Source: an uncultured Spirochaetales bacterium (GTDB lineage: Bacteria; Spirochaetota; Spirochaetia; Sphaerochaetales; Sphaerochaetaceae). From it: 64,000 nucleotides of DNA. The notes beneath the pieces were generated by a model. It ran no database searches. It worked only from the letters and a program-made list of their open reading frames with translations, and was not told the DNA's origin. The stretch covers positions 1 to 64,000 of the forward strand of contig CASDPA010000008.1 of assembly GCA_949282255.1 (NCBI GenBank). The letters run 5' to 3'. Below, in pieces: positions 7,380 through 17,671 of the stretch (position 1 is the stretch's first letter; every line of letters starts with the position of its first letter). Both the position numbers and the translations under genes were made by a program.

Positions 7380-10115
7380 ATGGATCTCAAATCCCTTGTT
7401 CAGGAAGAAAAGGCTCTTGGTAAGAACCCGTGCATGCAATATAAGGTTTCTTCTTTTGAAGAAATTGACAAGTCATTATTTTCAAAGAAAAAGACAGACG
7501 AGGAACTCTTGGAGATCAGGCAGGAGGCCATACAGCTTTTCCAGGGTGATGAGCAGGGCGCGAACATAATGCTCCATTACATTGCCGGAAGAATCAAGCT
7601 TGAGCTCAGACCCCATGAGTTCAACATGGACCTCAATAACACGCTTTTAAGCTTCTACGATGCCAGGAACTGGGATGTCGTCAGACATTTGGGCGAACTC
7701 ATTGTTTCCAGATCCTCAAATCCCCTTGCCTTCAGGATTCTCGGTGACGTTGCCCACGAAAACGGGGACGATGCTAAAATGTGGAAATATTATGAGCGCT
7801 ACGTTTCCATTGATAACAGGGATAAGGACATAATAATACAGGTTGCAAAGCATTATGACGAAATCGGAGAAAAGAAGCTTGCCGCTAAATTCTATCAGAG
7901 GGGCATATTGCGCCTTGATCCGCTTGACGATCAGACCAAGATCGCTTCCGTCTTTTCTTTGATGATCTCAAACGGCAAAACAGATTTCCCATTCTTCTTC
8001 TCCTTTGCTTCCCGCATTCAGGAAAGCGATGGACGTTTTGCACTATCTCTTTACAAACAGATGCTTGAGGCCTTGGACAAGGAAAAGCAGGAACTGGAAA
8101 AGGATAAGGAAACAAAGGTCAGCGAATCCAGAAAGAATCTTGACAATATCATCCTTGTATTGAAGAACATCCTTTTTATCAAAGCGGACGAGGAAGGAAT
8201 GAGGGATGCCCTTGTCTCCTGCCTCCGCCAGAAATATAAGAACTATTCCAGGCTCAACGAATGCCTGAAAAAGTATAATTTCAGAAAGTGTCCTGATGTC
8301 ATTTCATGCCTTGATGAATTTGAGAAGGAGATCGCATATTCAAAGGGAACCTATGTATATCAGAAGGCCACCAGGCGTGTCGGACTTATCATCGCGATAG
8401 ACAATGACAACGTGACTGTACGCTACTCGGGCTCCGAGGATCCTCAGGTCATATGGCTTGAAAGTGCGTTCAATGCCCTTGTTCCCCTTTCAAACCAAAA
8501 TATCAAGGCGATTAAAAAAGGTGTTCCCGCAGCAAAAATCAAGGCAAAGATCGAGGCAGACGGTGGTATTGCCTGGCTTGTCAGGACCCTCTTATATTCC
8601 GCAGACAACAACAGATGCTGCTTGAAGGACATGAAGAATGAGGTCGTGCCCCAGATCATGACAGAAGATGATTGGAAGAAAATTGTCGAGCAGGTCAAGC
8701 TTGAACTCAGAAACAACGAGTATGTCCGAACCATTCCCGGTCCTACAGAATACTATGAGCTTACAGCCTACCCCAGCACTCCGGAGGAGAAACTTTTGTA
8801 TTTCTTCAAGACAGCTCACAATTTTTACGACAGATGCTCATGTCTTTTGGAGGGCTATAAGAGCAAAGAGATCAACCGGGATTCTGACAGCATGCTTGAG
8901 ATGGCAGAATATTTTTCATCGATACTTGAAAAGAATACCGCCTCGAATGATGAGATACTCTCTTCCTGCATCGTGCTTGAAATCGTCACCGACAACGGGG
9001 ATATAAATGTACAGGTCGTAAAGAGCTTCGAGGAAGAGTATAAAAAGCTTTCCATCGAGGAAAGGGTCGAGGCCTTTTCCCATATGCAGGGTGTGCTTCT
9101 GAGAAAGACGTTCATAGATAGGATTGTGAAGATTGACAGGTTTGCCGCTGACACTCTTGTCGAGCTCGTCCCCTATTACATCACATACGTTCCTGAAAAG
9201 CTCAAGAAATTGAACAAGGGGCGCGATTACTATGATTACTTGAAGAAAGTGTTCGAGTTCTATAGGGAGAATCTTTCAGAATTCGTTTTCTTCATGGTGG
9301 AAGTGGAGCCAGAGGATCTGAAAAAGATTGGAATGAGCGTTTCCGATTTGACAAAAACAGAACTCATGGCCCTGTCGTATGCGTCCAAGCTTCCTGATGT
9401 CGCAGAAAACAGAAAGATAGTCAAAGCACTTAAAAAGGAGCTTTTGGAACTCAAAAAAGCTTATACCTTGATTGCCTCTGCAAGCGATGAGGAAAAGAAC
9501 GAACTAAAGGCGGTGATCCTTTTCAATGAAGGCTTGGACACGGAAGAAAAGAATATACTGAAGAAGATGCTTATCAACAAGTGGCCGGATCTTGCGGAAG
9601 AGAAGAAAACAGATGGGGAGAAGGTTGTAAAGACTATTTCCGGTTTCCTCTGCCTTTCTTCCAGCTACGACAGGAAGCAGGCGGAGCTGAAGCAGATCAA
9701 CACTGTCGACATGCCAAACATCCTCAAGGAAATCAATTCCGCCCGTGAACTCGGGGATCTGAGAGAAAACAGCGAGTACCAGTATGCAAAGGAGCATAAG
9801 AGGGAGCTTGAAAGACGTGTTGCGGAGCTCAACAGGGATCTCAACACTGTCAGGATCGTCACAAAGGAAGATGTCATTGAAGACATGATAGGCTTTGGAA
9901 CAAAGGTTCTTCTTCATGACAACACATCCGGGGAGGATGTCAGCTATACATTCTTTGGAAGATGGGAAAGCAATCCAGAAGAGGGTATCATCGATTTCAA
10001 TGCCCCCTTGGGACAGCAGCTCGTCAACAAGAAAGTTGGTGACAGGGTTGTTTTCAACATAAACAACCGTTACTACGATTATCTTGTAAAAAAGATAGAG
10101 GTGGTCGGTTTCTAA
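7380..10115 (+). CDS. greA: Spirochaete-type long GreA: large N-terminal helical region fused to a transcript cleavage factor domain
   Basis: A 911-residue protein, against about 158 for an ordinary GreA. The last 160 or so residues are a complete GreA: a coiled coil with acidic tip ARELGDLRENSEYQYAKEH (the Asp and Glu that act in the RNA polymerase channel) and a C-terminal FKBP-like domain (VLLHDNTSGED to VVGF). The preceding 750 residues are helical and repeat-like, with tetratricopeptide-style stretches around residues 80-190 (SNPLAFRILGDVAHENGDDA). GreA rescues backtracked RNA polymerase by stimulating cleavage of the transcript 3' end. The role of the N-terminal part is unknown. ATG 7380 is chosen because TGGAGGTG sits 6 bases before it; the upstream in-frame ATG 7365 lies inside that site. 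Confidence 0.9.
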   Translation: MDLKSLVQEEKALGKNPCMQYKVSSFEEIDKSLFSKKKTDEELLEIRQEAIQLFQGDEQGANIMLHYIAGRIKLELRPHEFNMDLNNTLLSFYDARNWDVVRHLGELIVSRSSNPLAFRILGDVAHENGDDAKMWKYYERYVSIDNRDKDIIIQVAKHYDEIGEKKLAAKFYQRGILRLDPLDDQTKIASVFSLMISNGKTDFPFFFSFASRIQESDGRFALSLYKQMLEALDKEKQELEKDKETKVSESRKNLDNIILVLKNILFIKADEEGMRDALVSCLRQKYKNYSRLNECLKKYNFRKCPDVISCLDEFEKEIAYSKGTYVYQKATRRVGLIIAIDNDNVTVRYSGSEDPQVIWLESAFNALVPLSNQNIKAIKKGVPAAKIKAKIEADGGIAWLVRTLLYSADNNRCCLKDMKNEVVPQIMTEDDWKKIVEQVKLELRNNEYVRTIPGPTEYYELTAYPSTPEEKLLYFFKTAHNFYDRCSCLLEGYKSKEINRDSDSMLEMAEYFSSILEKNTASNDEILSSCIVLEIVTDNGDINVQVVKSFEEEYKKLSIEERVEAFSHMQGVLLRKTFIDRIVKIDRFAADTLVELVPYYITYVPEKLKKLNKGRDYYDYLKKVFEFYRENLSEFVFFMVEVEPEDLKKIGMSVSDLTKTELMALSYASKLPDVAENRKIVKALKKELLELKKAYTLIASASDEEKNELKAVILFNEGLDTEEKNILKKMLINKWPDLAEEKKTDGEKVVKTISGFLCLSSSYDRKQAELKQINTVDMPNILKEINSARELGDLRENSEYQYAKEHKRELERRVAELNRDLNTVRIVTKEDVIEDMIGFGTKVLLHDNTSGEDVSYTFFGRWESNPEEGIIDFNAPLGQQLVNKKVGDRVVFNINNRYYDYLVKKIEVVGF

Positions 10116-11572
10116 TTCTCGGGCCTTGCTACGGCAGGGCCTTTTTCTTTAATGTTGATAATCTTCCAAATAAGCATGGAAAGAAGGAAAACCAGTAAAT
10201 AGATCAGGATGCAAATGGGAGCTACCTGGAAGCGAGATGGGAAGTAATCAAACATATTCATCCCGTTGGCCCTGTAAATTATTGAAAAAATAATCTCAGG
10301 TAAAGCCATAAGCACAGCTTTGAAAAAGGCTTTAGACATGACTTTATCCTTGTTTCTGTATGTAAGAAGCACGAACAAAAAACAGAGAAGATTCGAAAAC
10401 GAGTATATGAGAGCTCCTGAATATATGCTCTTTTTGAAAAATAAAATCATCAGATATGAGAACACAAGCTGCAGGATAAGCGCACATTTTACCTTACCAT
10501 CCTTCCCCTCAAGAAACATCAAGCGCTCGAAATATGAAAAAAGAAGAAGGAAGAAAGCACCCGGAATCATTATTTTTAGAAACCTGGCAGTCATCAACGC
10601 ATCCTCAGTATCATATTTTCCATAGGCAAAGAGAAACTGGCAGATTTCATTTGCGAACGCAAAAAACGCAGCTGAGCTTATTAGCATGAAAAATATTGAA
10701 AAGCTGAAAGATGAGTAAAGCTCCTTCTTCCTCTTTTCCCCTTCCAGCCTGGCAAGACGGGGAAAGGAGAAACTGTTTATCAGCGCAAGAAGAAAGCCAT
10801 ACGGAAGGATTATAAGCATATATGCATTCGAAAAAAACGTAGTGCTCTTTTGATGCATGCTAGAGGATAAAAAATATGGAAAGCTTATAAGCACCGATAA
10901 CGCTAGAACGGAGAGATTGGATAAATAAGGCTTCACAAACTTGCCTTCAAGGCGGAAGACAGGCGTTATTCTCTTTTTTTCCGTCATGAGAAATAAGAGG
11001 GTGCCTAAAAAAAACGCAATGGAAGAAAGTGCCATCGCAAGGGGAAACGAAATGACATCCAGCTTTTTTATGAACGCATATAAAAAAAGAACGGAAAGCA
11101 CCGATTGTATCAATGGCAATACATTTGCACACACTGCCCTTCCCTCAGCCTGAAGAAATCCGGAAATCGAAGTAGATAAGGAATAAAAAAACAGAAAAAT
11201 CAGAAAAAGGAAGAACATCAGGATCCCTTTTGAAAAAAGAAAAGAATCAAAAGAGGAAAAAGATAATACCAGGTATGACAATGGTAGTCCGAATATGATT
11301 ATGAAAAGCAAAAAAAACAGATGTATTGAGAATATGTTTCCCAGCACAATCTCTTTTCCAACTCTTTTGCAGCAGCTTATTATCGATAGATTCCCCGTTC
11401 CTTCCTCCAAGCATTTTCTTGCCTGGTTGGGAATTCCGAATGTGTAATTCAAAAGATCGGCATTTGCCGATGTTCCGAAGAAAAAGGCGCATAAGAGGCT
11501 TCTGGCCACCCCTAGAAGCCTGCTTGCCACCGTTAAAATGGCCACAAACGCCTTTTTTCTCTTATTTTCCAT
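10112..11572 (-). CDS. murJ: MurJ/MviN-type lipid II flippase
   Basis: A 486-residue polytopic membrane protein with about 13-14 hydrophobic segments. The start (TVASRLLGVARSLLCAFFFG, then SANADLLNYTFGIPNQARK and EEGTGN) matches the first helices of MurJ/MviN, which moves lipid II across the inner membrane for peptidoglycan synthesis. The conserved basic residues of the cavity-facing first helix are partly kept (SRLLGVAR). It is the last gene of the long minus-strand operon. ATG 11572 is preferred: AAAGG precedes it, and it overlaps the tgt stop codon by 11 bases; a longer start at 11617 would run deep into tgt. Confidence 0.85.
   Translation of the reverse strand: MENKRKKAFVAILTVASRLLGVARSLLCAFFFGTSANADLLNYTFGIPNQARKCLEEGTGNLSIISCCKRVGKEIVLGNIFSIHLFFLLFIIIFGLPLSYLVLSFSSFDSFLFSKGILMFFLFLIFLFFYSLSTSISGFLQAEGRAVCANVLPLIQSVLSVLFLYAFIKKLDVISFPLAMALSSIAFFLGTLLFLMTEKKRITPVFRLEGKFVKPYLSNLSVLALSVLISFPYFLSSSMHQKSTTFFSNAYMLIILPYGFLLALINSFSFPRLARLEGEKRKKELYSSFSFSIFFMLISSAAFFAFANEICQFLFAYGKYDTEDALMTARFLKIMIPGAFFLLLFSYFERLMFLEGKDGKVKCALILQLVFSYLMILFFKKSIYSGALIYSFSNLLCFLFVLLTYRNKDKVMSKAFFKAVLMALPEIIFSIIYRANGMNMFDYFPSRFQVAPICILIYLLVFLLSMLIWKIINIKEKGPAVARPEN
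10121..10150 (+). terminator. Terminator of greA with a UACG tetraloop
   Basis: GGCCTTGC (10122-10129), a TACG tetraloop closed by C-G, and GCAGGGCC (10134-10141) are followed by TTTTTCTTT. The loop is of the very stable UNCG type. The hairpin lies inside the last codons of murJ on the other strand, and the two stop codons overlap by two bases. There is no U-run on the minus side, so this acts for greA only. Confidence 0.85.
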
Positions 11573-12686
11573 AATACCTTTCAAGATAGCTTTTCTTAAA
11601 GCTTTTGAAACTGCCATCTTCGATGCTTTTACGTATACGGCACATCAAATCGAAAAGGTATGTAAGGTTATGCTCGGTACAAAGCATGCCTCCAAGCATC
11701 TCATTGCATTTTATGAGATGATGCATGTACGCCCTGCTGTATTTTCTGCACGCAGTGCATCTGCATCCTTCCTGCAAAGGCGATGGATCGAATTTATGCA
11801 CCGCTTTTTTCAACACAAGCGGTCCATCGTCTGTAAAGACCGTACCGTTTCTTGCCATGCGGGTAGCCAAAACGCAGTCAAAAAGGTCGATGCCATTCTC
11901 CACCGCTTCAAAGATGTAATCAGGACTGCCTATTCCCATGACATATCTTGGCTTATCGTATGTGGTGTACTCTGCTGTATAGGCAAGAAAGTGATTGAAT
12001 CTGCTCTTTTCTTCCCCAACAGAAAGTCCTCCAATAGCAATTCCTGGAAAATCCATTTCGCTTAATGTTTGCGCACTCTCCTTTCTGAGGTCCTCATAAA
12101 AATTACCTTGGATGATTCCAAAAAGATTTCCAGGAAACGAATCCTCCAATCGGTTTCTCTCCTCTATGGATCTGATTGCCCAATTTTTTGTTATCTCCCA
12201 AGCCTTTTTTGCTTCTCTGTAGCCGATATCCGGAGGTGTGCATACATCAAGGCACATGGCAATATCAGAACCGATCACAGCTTGGATATCGACAACCTTT
12301 TCAGGAGTGAAGATATGCTTTGAGCCATCAATATGGCTTTGGAAAGAAACCCCTTTCTCACTTATTTTTCTCAAGCCTGAGAGACTGAACACCTGAAAGC
12401 CTCCGCTGTCGGTCAGAATATTCCTATCCCAGGATGAAAAATTATGCACACCCTTGAACTTGCCAAGCACTTCCATGCCGGGCCTGAGATAAAGGTGGTA
12501 AGTGTTTGCCAAGATGATTTCATATCCTATCTCCCTTATCTTATCGTGGTATATTCCCTTGACTGTCGCATTGGTGCCCACAGGCATGAATGCAGGCGTC
12601 CTGACATCCCCGTGTGCCAAATGGACGATACCAAGCCTTGCTTTCGTTTCAGCATCTTTCTTAATAAGTGTAAATATTCCGCTCAT
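11562..12686 (-). CDS. tgt: Queuine tRNA-ribosyltransferase (tRNA-guanine transglycosylase)
   Basis: A 374-residue enzyme that exchanges guanine 34 of GUN-anticodon tRNAs for preQ1. Visible motifs: LTDSGGFQVFSL with the substrate-binding Asp near residue 93; FGIIQGN and GGLSVGE of the binding pocket; FDCVLATRMARNGT, which carries the catalytic Asp; and the zinc site CRCTACRKYSRAYMHHL. Length matches the family. The next enzyme of the queuosine pathway, QueA, is encoded at 36433-37473. Its ATG overlaps the lptG stop (ATGA), so it is translated from the same message. Confidence 0.97.
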   Translation of the reverse strand: MSGIFTLIKKDAETKARLGIVHLAHGDVRTPAFMPVGTNATVKGIYHDKIREIGYEIILANTYHLYLRPGMEVLGKFKGVHNFSSWDRNILTDSGGFQVFSLSGLRKISEKGVSFQSHIDGSKHIFTPEKVVDIQAVIGSDIAMCLDVCTPPDIGYREAKKAWEITKNWAIRSIEERNRLEDSFPGNLFGIIQGNFYEDLRKESAQTLSEMDFPGIAIGGLSVGEEKSRFNHFLAYTAEYTTYDKPRYVMGIGSPDYIFEAVENGIDLFDCVLATRMARNGTVFTDDGPLVLKKAVHKFDPSPLQEGCRCTACRKYSRAYMHHLIKCNEMLGGMLCTEHNLTYLFDLMCRIRKSIEDGSFKSFKKSYLERYYGK

Positions 12687-13762
12687 ATCCTTTTACCAAT
12701 CTTCGAGATCACAAGGCTCAAAAGCACTGTCAGCAAAAAAGGAAACACCGCCACAGAATATGCCGGCACCATGCCCTGCCTCGAGATAATTGAGAATACC
12801 ATATCCGAAACATAGTATACAACAGCAATGATGAGGGACTGTACGATGGAAAAAAGAAGAATGTTCTTTTTAAACGTATAATTCATCATCAAAGCGATCA
12901 CGATCATGATCAGGATGGACAGCGGTTCGAAGAATCTCGATAGAAAATCTGTCATCTTTTCCTGATAAGCCGTTGGATTGACCTTCTCAAGCTTCTTCAA
13001 ATAATCATATGCGCTTGATGCATCCATCGTTTCCATCCGCATGTTCTGGCTCTCAAAAAGGGACGGCTCCATCAAAAAATCCGTTTTCTCATAGCTGTCA
13101 TGAAAGACTGTCGAAAATCCTTCATCTCCTTTTTGTATGACACGGGCATCGTATATGACCCATTTAAACTTATCATAATCGGCATATCTTGCCTCTATAC
13201 GTTTTTCTATGCTTCCATCGGAACATTTTACAATTACCGGAGAATAGAGCCGCATACTGTCTTTATTGTAACTTGCGGCATGCACAAGATATCCCGTACT
13301 CTCATCATAAAGGCTTATGTTTCTCGGATCGCTTGTGCCGCTTTGTCCGAAATATTCCGCACTCAGCCTTATGTTGTAATCCTTCCATTCAAGGCCAAGG
13401 GTTTCGTTGAAGGCAAAGAAAAAAACAGTCAGGATGCATGCTGAGATGAAAATAGGCGCAATAAGCCTTCTCCTGCTTATTCCCGCACAATAGATGCTTA
13501 TCAGCTCGTTGTTTGCACTCATGTTTGAAAGAAAATAGCTTACGGAAAAAAGGAAGGAAACGGAAAGCAGAAGAAGATAGTAATTTGAAAGCGATGAGAA
13601 CGCATAGCGTACCATCATCACAAAATCCGTGTTCTCGCTGGAGATGTACGAATCGAGATGCATGAAGGTCTCAACAGCCATCACTAAAAAACAGAATATC
13701 AAAAATGTTGCCACGGCTGTTGAAAAAACCCTTTTCAAGGTATACCTAACAAGTATCCTCAT
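12683..13762 (-). CDS. lptG: LptG/YjgQ-type permease of the lipopolysaccharide transporter
   Basis: A 359-residue inner-membrane protein beginning MRILVRYTLKRVFSTAVATF. It has three hydrophobic segments near the N-terminus, a periplasmic beta-jellyroll region (about 125-270) and three segments at the C-terminus, the YjgP/YjgQ layout. With LptF it forms the permease that lifts lipopolysaccharide or a related lipid from the inner membrane, powered by LptB, which is not in this window. The start overlaps the lptF stop as ATGA (13759-13762), which fixes it; the open frame extends 78 codons further upstream without merit. F and G are assigned by order only; the two proteins are alike. Confidence 0.85.
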   Translation of the reverse strand: MRILVRYTLKRVFSTAVATFLIFCFLVMAVETFMHLDSYISSENTDFVMMVRYAFSSLSNYYLLLLSVSFLFSVSYFLSNMSANNELISIYCAGISRRRLIAPIFISACILTVFFFAFNETLGLEWKDYNIRLSAEYFGQSGTSDPRNISLYDESTGYLVHAASYNKDSMRLYSPVIVKCSDGSIEKRIEARYADYDKFKWVIYDARVIQKGDEGFSTVFHDSYEKTDFLMEPSLFESQNMRMETMDASSAYDYLKKLEKVNPTAYQEKMTDFLSRFFEPLSILIMIVIALMMNYTFKKNILLFSIVQSLIIAVVYYVSDMVFSIISRQGMVPAYSVAVFPFLLTVLLSLVISKIGKRI

Positions 13763-15015
13763 CTTGCTTTCCTCAAAAGAAACATGAAAAACAGCGAGAG
13801 GAGCGAAACAATGATGTCCGCACTGTAAATCAGTATGTACGGGCTGAAGGATATGTCGAATATCTTCAGCTGTGAAAAGAACAGGATATACCAATAGGCA
13901 ACAGCGACAAGAAGGGATATCGCAAAGCCTGTGAGCCTTCCATATTTCAACTTCAAAAGCGAGAATGGAAGTGCTACAAACGTCAGGCAAAGGCAAGCCA
14001 GGGCAAGCGCAGATTTCTTTGCAAGCTCAGCCTTGTAATACTGTGAATAAAAGTCGACAGGCTTTGCTGAAGTGATGTCAAGAAGATTCAAAGCCGAGCT
14101 TATTTCCTCACTAAAGCTTTTTTTATATTTGAGTTCATTCTTGACAGACGAGGCAATATCAAGCATATAGCCTTCCCTGCTTTCCCTCCATGTCTTTCTT
14201 TCCTCATCCTCCACCACCTTTCTTTGCTTGATCGATAAAGAAAGCTCCTTCGAAGAAAGATTTGCCGGGCTTGTGCTTGTAAGGACCGGAACCTGATTGG
14301 AAAAGTCCAGATACAAAATCGCCTTACTGCTTTTTGAAATCAGATTTGTCTTACTGTCATTAGGATCGGTCAGGAGAATTTCAGGATCATCCAGTTCGAT
14401 CCTGTACAAAAAGGATGAGACATCTGCCATTCCGACTTTACCCTCAGATGCTGCTATTGTCTTATTCTTATCATTTTTTGCCATATCGATCATGACTATG
14501 TCATGTATGATCTCATCCTCGACCCTGCCGTTGCTCAAGACTATATCGCCTATCGTATTTATGCTGTTGCTCTCTATTTCAAAGGTTGGCAGATCGACCA
14601 TAAGCTCGGTAAGCCGCTGCCGGTATATGATATTGGACCAAGGAAGAAGAAAATCACTCACGAAATATGTCACAAGTGAAAAAACAAGGGCCCAGAAGAT
14701 TATCGGGCGGAAAATCCTGGAAAGGGAAATCCCACTGCTTCTGAATGCAAGAAGCTCGTTGGAGGAATTCAGATCCCCCAAGACCATGGAGGTGCCTGAA
14801 AGAGTTGCAAATGGTATTGTATAAATCAAGAACTGAGGCATGGAAAGCATCACCATGACCATCATTGTGGCAAAGGTTATATTCTTTAGCATGATCTTCT
14901 GTACAAGAAGAAGAATGGAATTTACGAAGAATATCAGGAAAAAAAACGTGAAGGAGACAAGGAAGTTCAAAAGGAACTCTTTGGACACGTATCTGAATAA
15001 CAGTCCTCTCGTCAA
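13759..15015 (-). CDS. lptF: LptF/YjgP-type permease of the lipopolysaccharide transporter
   Basis: A 418-residue partner of the next gene, with the same layout: FRYVSKEFLLNFLVSFTFFF and two more membrane segments, then a periplasmic domain (about 130-300) and three C-terminal segments. The motif NELLAFRSSGISLSRI after the third segment is typical of YjgP/YjgQ proteins. The start codon is TTG at 15015, directly behind the dut stop, with AGGGGTG six bases before it inside dut. No ATG lies nearby that would keep the N-terminal membrane segment. Its presence implies some lipopolysaccharide-like outer-leaflet lipid, or a reuse of the system for another glycolipid. Confidence 0.85.
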   Translation of the reverse strand: MTRGLLFRYVSKEFLLNFLVSFTFFFLIFFVNSILLLVQKIMLKNITFATMMVMVMLSMPQFLIYTIPFATLSGTSMVLGDLNSSNELLAFRSSGISLSRIFRPIIFWALVFSLVTYFVSDFLLPWSNIIYRQRLTELMVDLPTFEIESNSINTIGDIVLSNGRVEDEIIHDIVMIDMAKNDKNKTIAASEGKVGMADVSSFLYRIELDDPEILLTDPNDSKTNLISKSSKAILYLDFSNQVPVLTSTSPANLSSKELSLSIKQRKVVEDEERKTWRESREGYMLDIASSVKNELKYKKSFSEEISSALNLLDITSAKPVDFYSQYYKAELAKKSALALACLCLTFVALPFSLLKLKYGRLTGFAISLLVAVAYWYILFFSQLKIFDISFSPYILIYSADIIVSLLSLFFMFLLRKAR

Positions 15016-15016
15016 T

Positions 15017-15451
15017 TTACACCCCTGTGGATCCGAAGCCTCCGGTCATCCTGTCCGTACTGCTCAAAGCATCTTTTTCAACAAATCTGCACCTTGTAAC
15101 GGCGCAAGGAACAATCTGGGCGATCCTGTCGCCATTTTTTATTGTAAAAGGTTCTTTTGAAAAATTGATCAAAATGACCCTGACTTCCCCTCTGTAGTCG
15201 GAATCGATCGTGCCGGGGGAATTAAGAACGGTCACGCCGTTTTTAAGTGCAAGTCCGCTTCTTGGACGGACCTGCACCTCATAAGAATCGGGAATCTCTA
15301 AAAAAAGTCCCGTAGGAACACAAACAATTCCACCGGCTTCAAGAACGATATCCTCATCTATGAAGGCACGTATGTCCATGCCTGCACTGAACGAGGTCTC
15401 ATAACGTGGCAATATCACACCTTGCTTTGCCTTGAAGCCGATTTCAATCAT
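15017..15451 (-). CDS. dut: Deoxyuridine 5'-triphosphate nucleotidohydrolase (trimeric dUTPase)
   Basis: A 144-residue trimeric dUTPase that hydrolyses dUTP to dUMP and pyrophosphate. It keeps uracil out of DNA and supplies dUMP for thymidylate. All five family motifs are present in order: [27 protein letters not shown] (with the catalytic Asp), GDRIAQIV and the C-terminal arm GGFGSTG. The ATG overlaps the pnp stop by one base (TAATG), so translation is coupled. Thymidylate kinase, later in the same pathway, is encoded at 35838-36446. Confidence 0.97.
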   Translation of the reverse strand: MIEIGFKAKQGVILPRYETSFSAGMDIRAFIDEDIVLEAGGIVCVPTGLFLEIPDSYEVQVRPRSGLALKNGVTVLNSPGTIDSDYRGEVRVILINFSKEPFTIKNGDRIAQIVPCAVTRCRFVEKDALSSTDRMTGGFGSTGV

Positions 15452-17580
15452 TATTTTTCCTCTTTCTTCTCTTCACTCTCGGGCTGGGCATCGATGTATG
15501 AGAGGTTGAGACGCCCCATCCTGTCGATCTCAATGAGCTTTACATCGACTTCCTGTCCCTGCTGCAGGACATCTGTCACATTCTTAACCCTCTTCTTGCT
15601 GAGTTTTGAGATGTGGCAAAGACCTTCCTTGCCAGGAAGAATTTCGATAAACGCACCAAAATCAACGATTCTCTTTACAGTTCCATGATAGATGTGCCCG
15701 ACTTCAGGCTCCTCGATGATGGACATGATCAGGCGCTTTGCCTCCTGGGCAGAAGCATTGTTCCTTCCATAGATCATGACTTCCCCATCATCGTTGATGT
15801 TCACCTCGGCACCGCTTTGTGCGCTGATACCCTTTATTGTCTTTCCACCGGTTCCGATGATGGCACCAATCTTATCATCCTCAACATGGAAGCTGAGAAT
15901 CTTAGGAGCAAGCTCGCTTATCTCGCTTCTCGGCCCTTCAAGAGTCTGAGCCATTATCGAAAGGATATGCATCCTTCCCTCTTTTGCCTGATTGAGGGCC
16001 TTGCTCATGATTTCAGGAGTAACTCCAGCAATCTTGATATCCATCTGGAAAGCGGTGATTCCGTCCTTTGTTCCTGCAACCTTGAAATCCATATCACCAA
16101 GATGATCCTCCTCTCCAAGGATATCGGAAAGTACAACATACTTGGAGTAATCGGCACCTTCTGTGATGAGTCCCATGGCAATGCCTGCAACCGGCTTGGT
16201 GATGGGAACGCCGGCATCCATCAAGCTGAGACATCCCCCACAAACGGATGCCATGGATGATGAGCCGTTGGATTCCATTATCTCAGAGACAACACGTACT
16301 GTGTAAGGGAACTTGTCCTTCTTTGGCACAACAGCCTCAAGAGCTCTCTGGGCAAGATGACCATGACCGATTTCCCTCCTGCCTGTCGTAAGTCTTCCAC
16401 ATTCACCGACGCTGTATGGAGGGAAGTTGTAATGGAGCATGAAATTGGAATACGTCTTTTCACCATCGATATTGTCAAAAAGCTGCTCATCCTGGACTGT
16501 TCCAAGAGTGGTTACAGCAAGAGACTGTGTCTCTCCACGTGTGAAGAGTGCGGAACCATGTGTTGACGGAAGAACACCGACCTCACATGTGATGGGCCTG
16601 ATTTCAGTAACCTTTCTCCCATCCGTTCTGATTCCGTCGTTTAAAATCGATGAGCGGAGGATGTTGTATTCCATATCCTCAAAGAGCTTTGCAAGCTGAT
16701 CAGGTCTCTTCTCATCCTCTGCAATAAGAATGGCAAAATGTTCCTTGACATCCTCATGAGCTTTTTCCAAGGCTGCATACCTGTTCTGCTTTCCCTTTAC
16801 AAACGAAGCTTCCTTTATAAGTGGATAAGCATATTTCTCAACCTCTTCAAGCCAAGCGGTATCTTCCTGCTTGATATCCATGAGAGGCAGTTTTTCCTTT
16901 CCTGCAATCTCCCTCATCTGCATCTGAGCCTCACAGATTTTTGTGATCACAGGCTGAGCGGCGGCAATTGCCTGAAGCATATCATCCTCGCTCACCTCTT
17001 TTGCACCACCCTCAACCATGGTGATACCATCATGGGTTCCGGCAACAACGATATCGAGGCTGGCATTCGGAATCTGCTGGAAGGTCGGGTTGATAACATA
17101 TTTTCCATCAATCAAAGCGACCCTGACCGCTGCAATCGGTCCGTAGAATGGAATATCGGAAATTGTTACAGCACAGCTTGCCGCATTGATTGCGATGATG
17201 TCCGGAGTATTGACCATGTCAGAAGAGACAACAGTCGGAACAATCTGGATCTCACGACCAAAAGCCTTGTCAAAAAGAGGTCTCATCGGACGGTCTATAA
17301 GGCGAGAGACCAGGATCTCCTTATCTTTGGGCTTGGATTCCCTTTTGAGAAAACCTCCTGGAATCTTACCAGCCGCATAATATTTTTCATTGTATTCAAC
17401 AGAAACCGGTACATAGTCGATCGGCTCGGATGGCTGCTCTCCGCAGCAGACGGTTGCAATTACTGCAGAACCTTTGTAATAGGCATAAACAGCACCATTG
17501 GCCTGTTTAGCGATTTTGCCGGTTTCAAAAACCAGCTCCCCATCCCCTATTTGGACGGAAACTTTTTTTACATCAAACAT
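15451..17580 (-). CDS. pnp: Polynucleotide phosphorylase
   Basis: A 709-residue 3'-5' exoribonuclease that phosphorolyses RNA. The order is standard: a first RNase PH domain (1-220, with [20 protein letters not shown]), an alpha-helical linker, a second RNase PH domain (about 310-550, with [16 protein letters not shown] and the catalytic [10 protein letters not shown]), a KH domain ([12 protein letters not shown]) and an S1 domain ([20 protein letters not shown]). AAGGA lies 8 bases before the ATG. The gene follows rpsO after 91 bases that hold a hairpin; in many bacteria PNPase controls its own message at such a site. Confidence 0.97.
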   Translation of the reverse strand: MFDVKKVSVQIGDGELVFETGKIAKQANGAVYAYYKGSAVIATVCCGEQPSEPIDYVPVSVEYNEKYYAAGKIPGGFLKRESKPKDKEILVSRLIDRPMRPLFDKAFGREIQIVPTVVSSDMVNTPDIIAINAASCAVTISDIPFYGPIAAVRVALIDGKYVINPTFQQIPNASLDIVVAGTHDGITMVEGGAKEVSEDDMLQAIAAAQPVITKICEAQMQMREIAGKEKLPLMDIKQEDTAWLEEVEKYAYPLIKEASFVKGKQNRYAALEKAHEDVKEHFAILIAEDEKRPDQLAKLFEDMEYNILRSSILNDGIRTDGRKVTEIRPITCEVGVLPSTHGSALFTRGETQSLAVTTLGTVQDEQLFDNIDGEKTYSNFMLHYNFPPYSVGECGRLTTGRREIGHGHLAQRALEAVVPKKDKFPYTVRVVSEIMESNGSSSMASVCGGCLSLMDAGVPITKPVAGIAMGLITEGADYSKYVVLSDILGEEDHLGDMDFKVAGTKDGITAFQMDIKIAGVTPEIMSKALNQAKEGRMHILSIMAQTLEGPRSEISELAPKILSFHVEDDKIGAIIGTGGKTIKGISAQSGAEVNINDDGEVMIYGRNNASAQEAKRLIMSIIEEPEVGHIYHGTVKRIVDFGAFIEILPGKEGLCHISKLSKKRVKNVTDVLQQGQEVDVKLIEIDRMGRLNLSYIDAQPESEEKKEEK

Positions 17581-17612
17581 TCTCTGATTCCTTCTTTAAG
17601 TTCTTTTATTGT

Positions 17613-17656
17613 TCTTTTATAGAAAATGCGGAAAGCGCAATGCCGGCCTTCCGCAT
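17613..17656 (-). terminator. Hairpin between rpsO and pnp (partial terminator or processing site)
   Basis: On the minus strand ATGCGGAA (17656-17649) pairs with TTCCGCAT (17633-17626), enclosing a GC-rich inner part (GGCCGGCATTGCGC), and is followed by TTTTCTAT. It sits between the rpsO stop (17672) and the pnp start (17580). In E. coli the same interval carries an attenuator and an RNase III site through which PNPase regulates itself. The shape here suits either role. Confidence 0.55.
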
Positions 17657-17671
17657 CCATATCCGCTTGGG

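Noticed and set aside
16738-17622. Open frame of 294 codons on the plus strand
   Set aside because: It lies fully antisense to pnp and its translation is Ile/Leu/Cys-rich with no domain; it is a shadow of a well-conserved gene.
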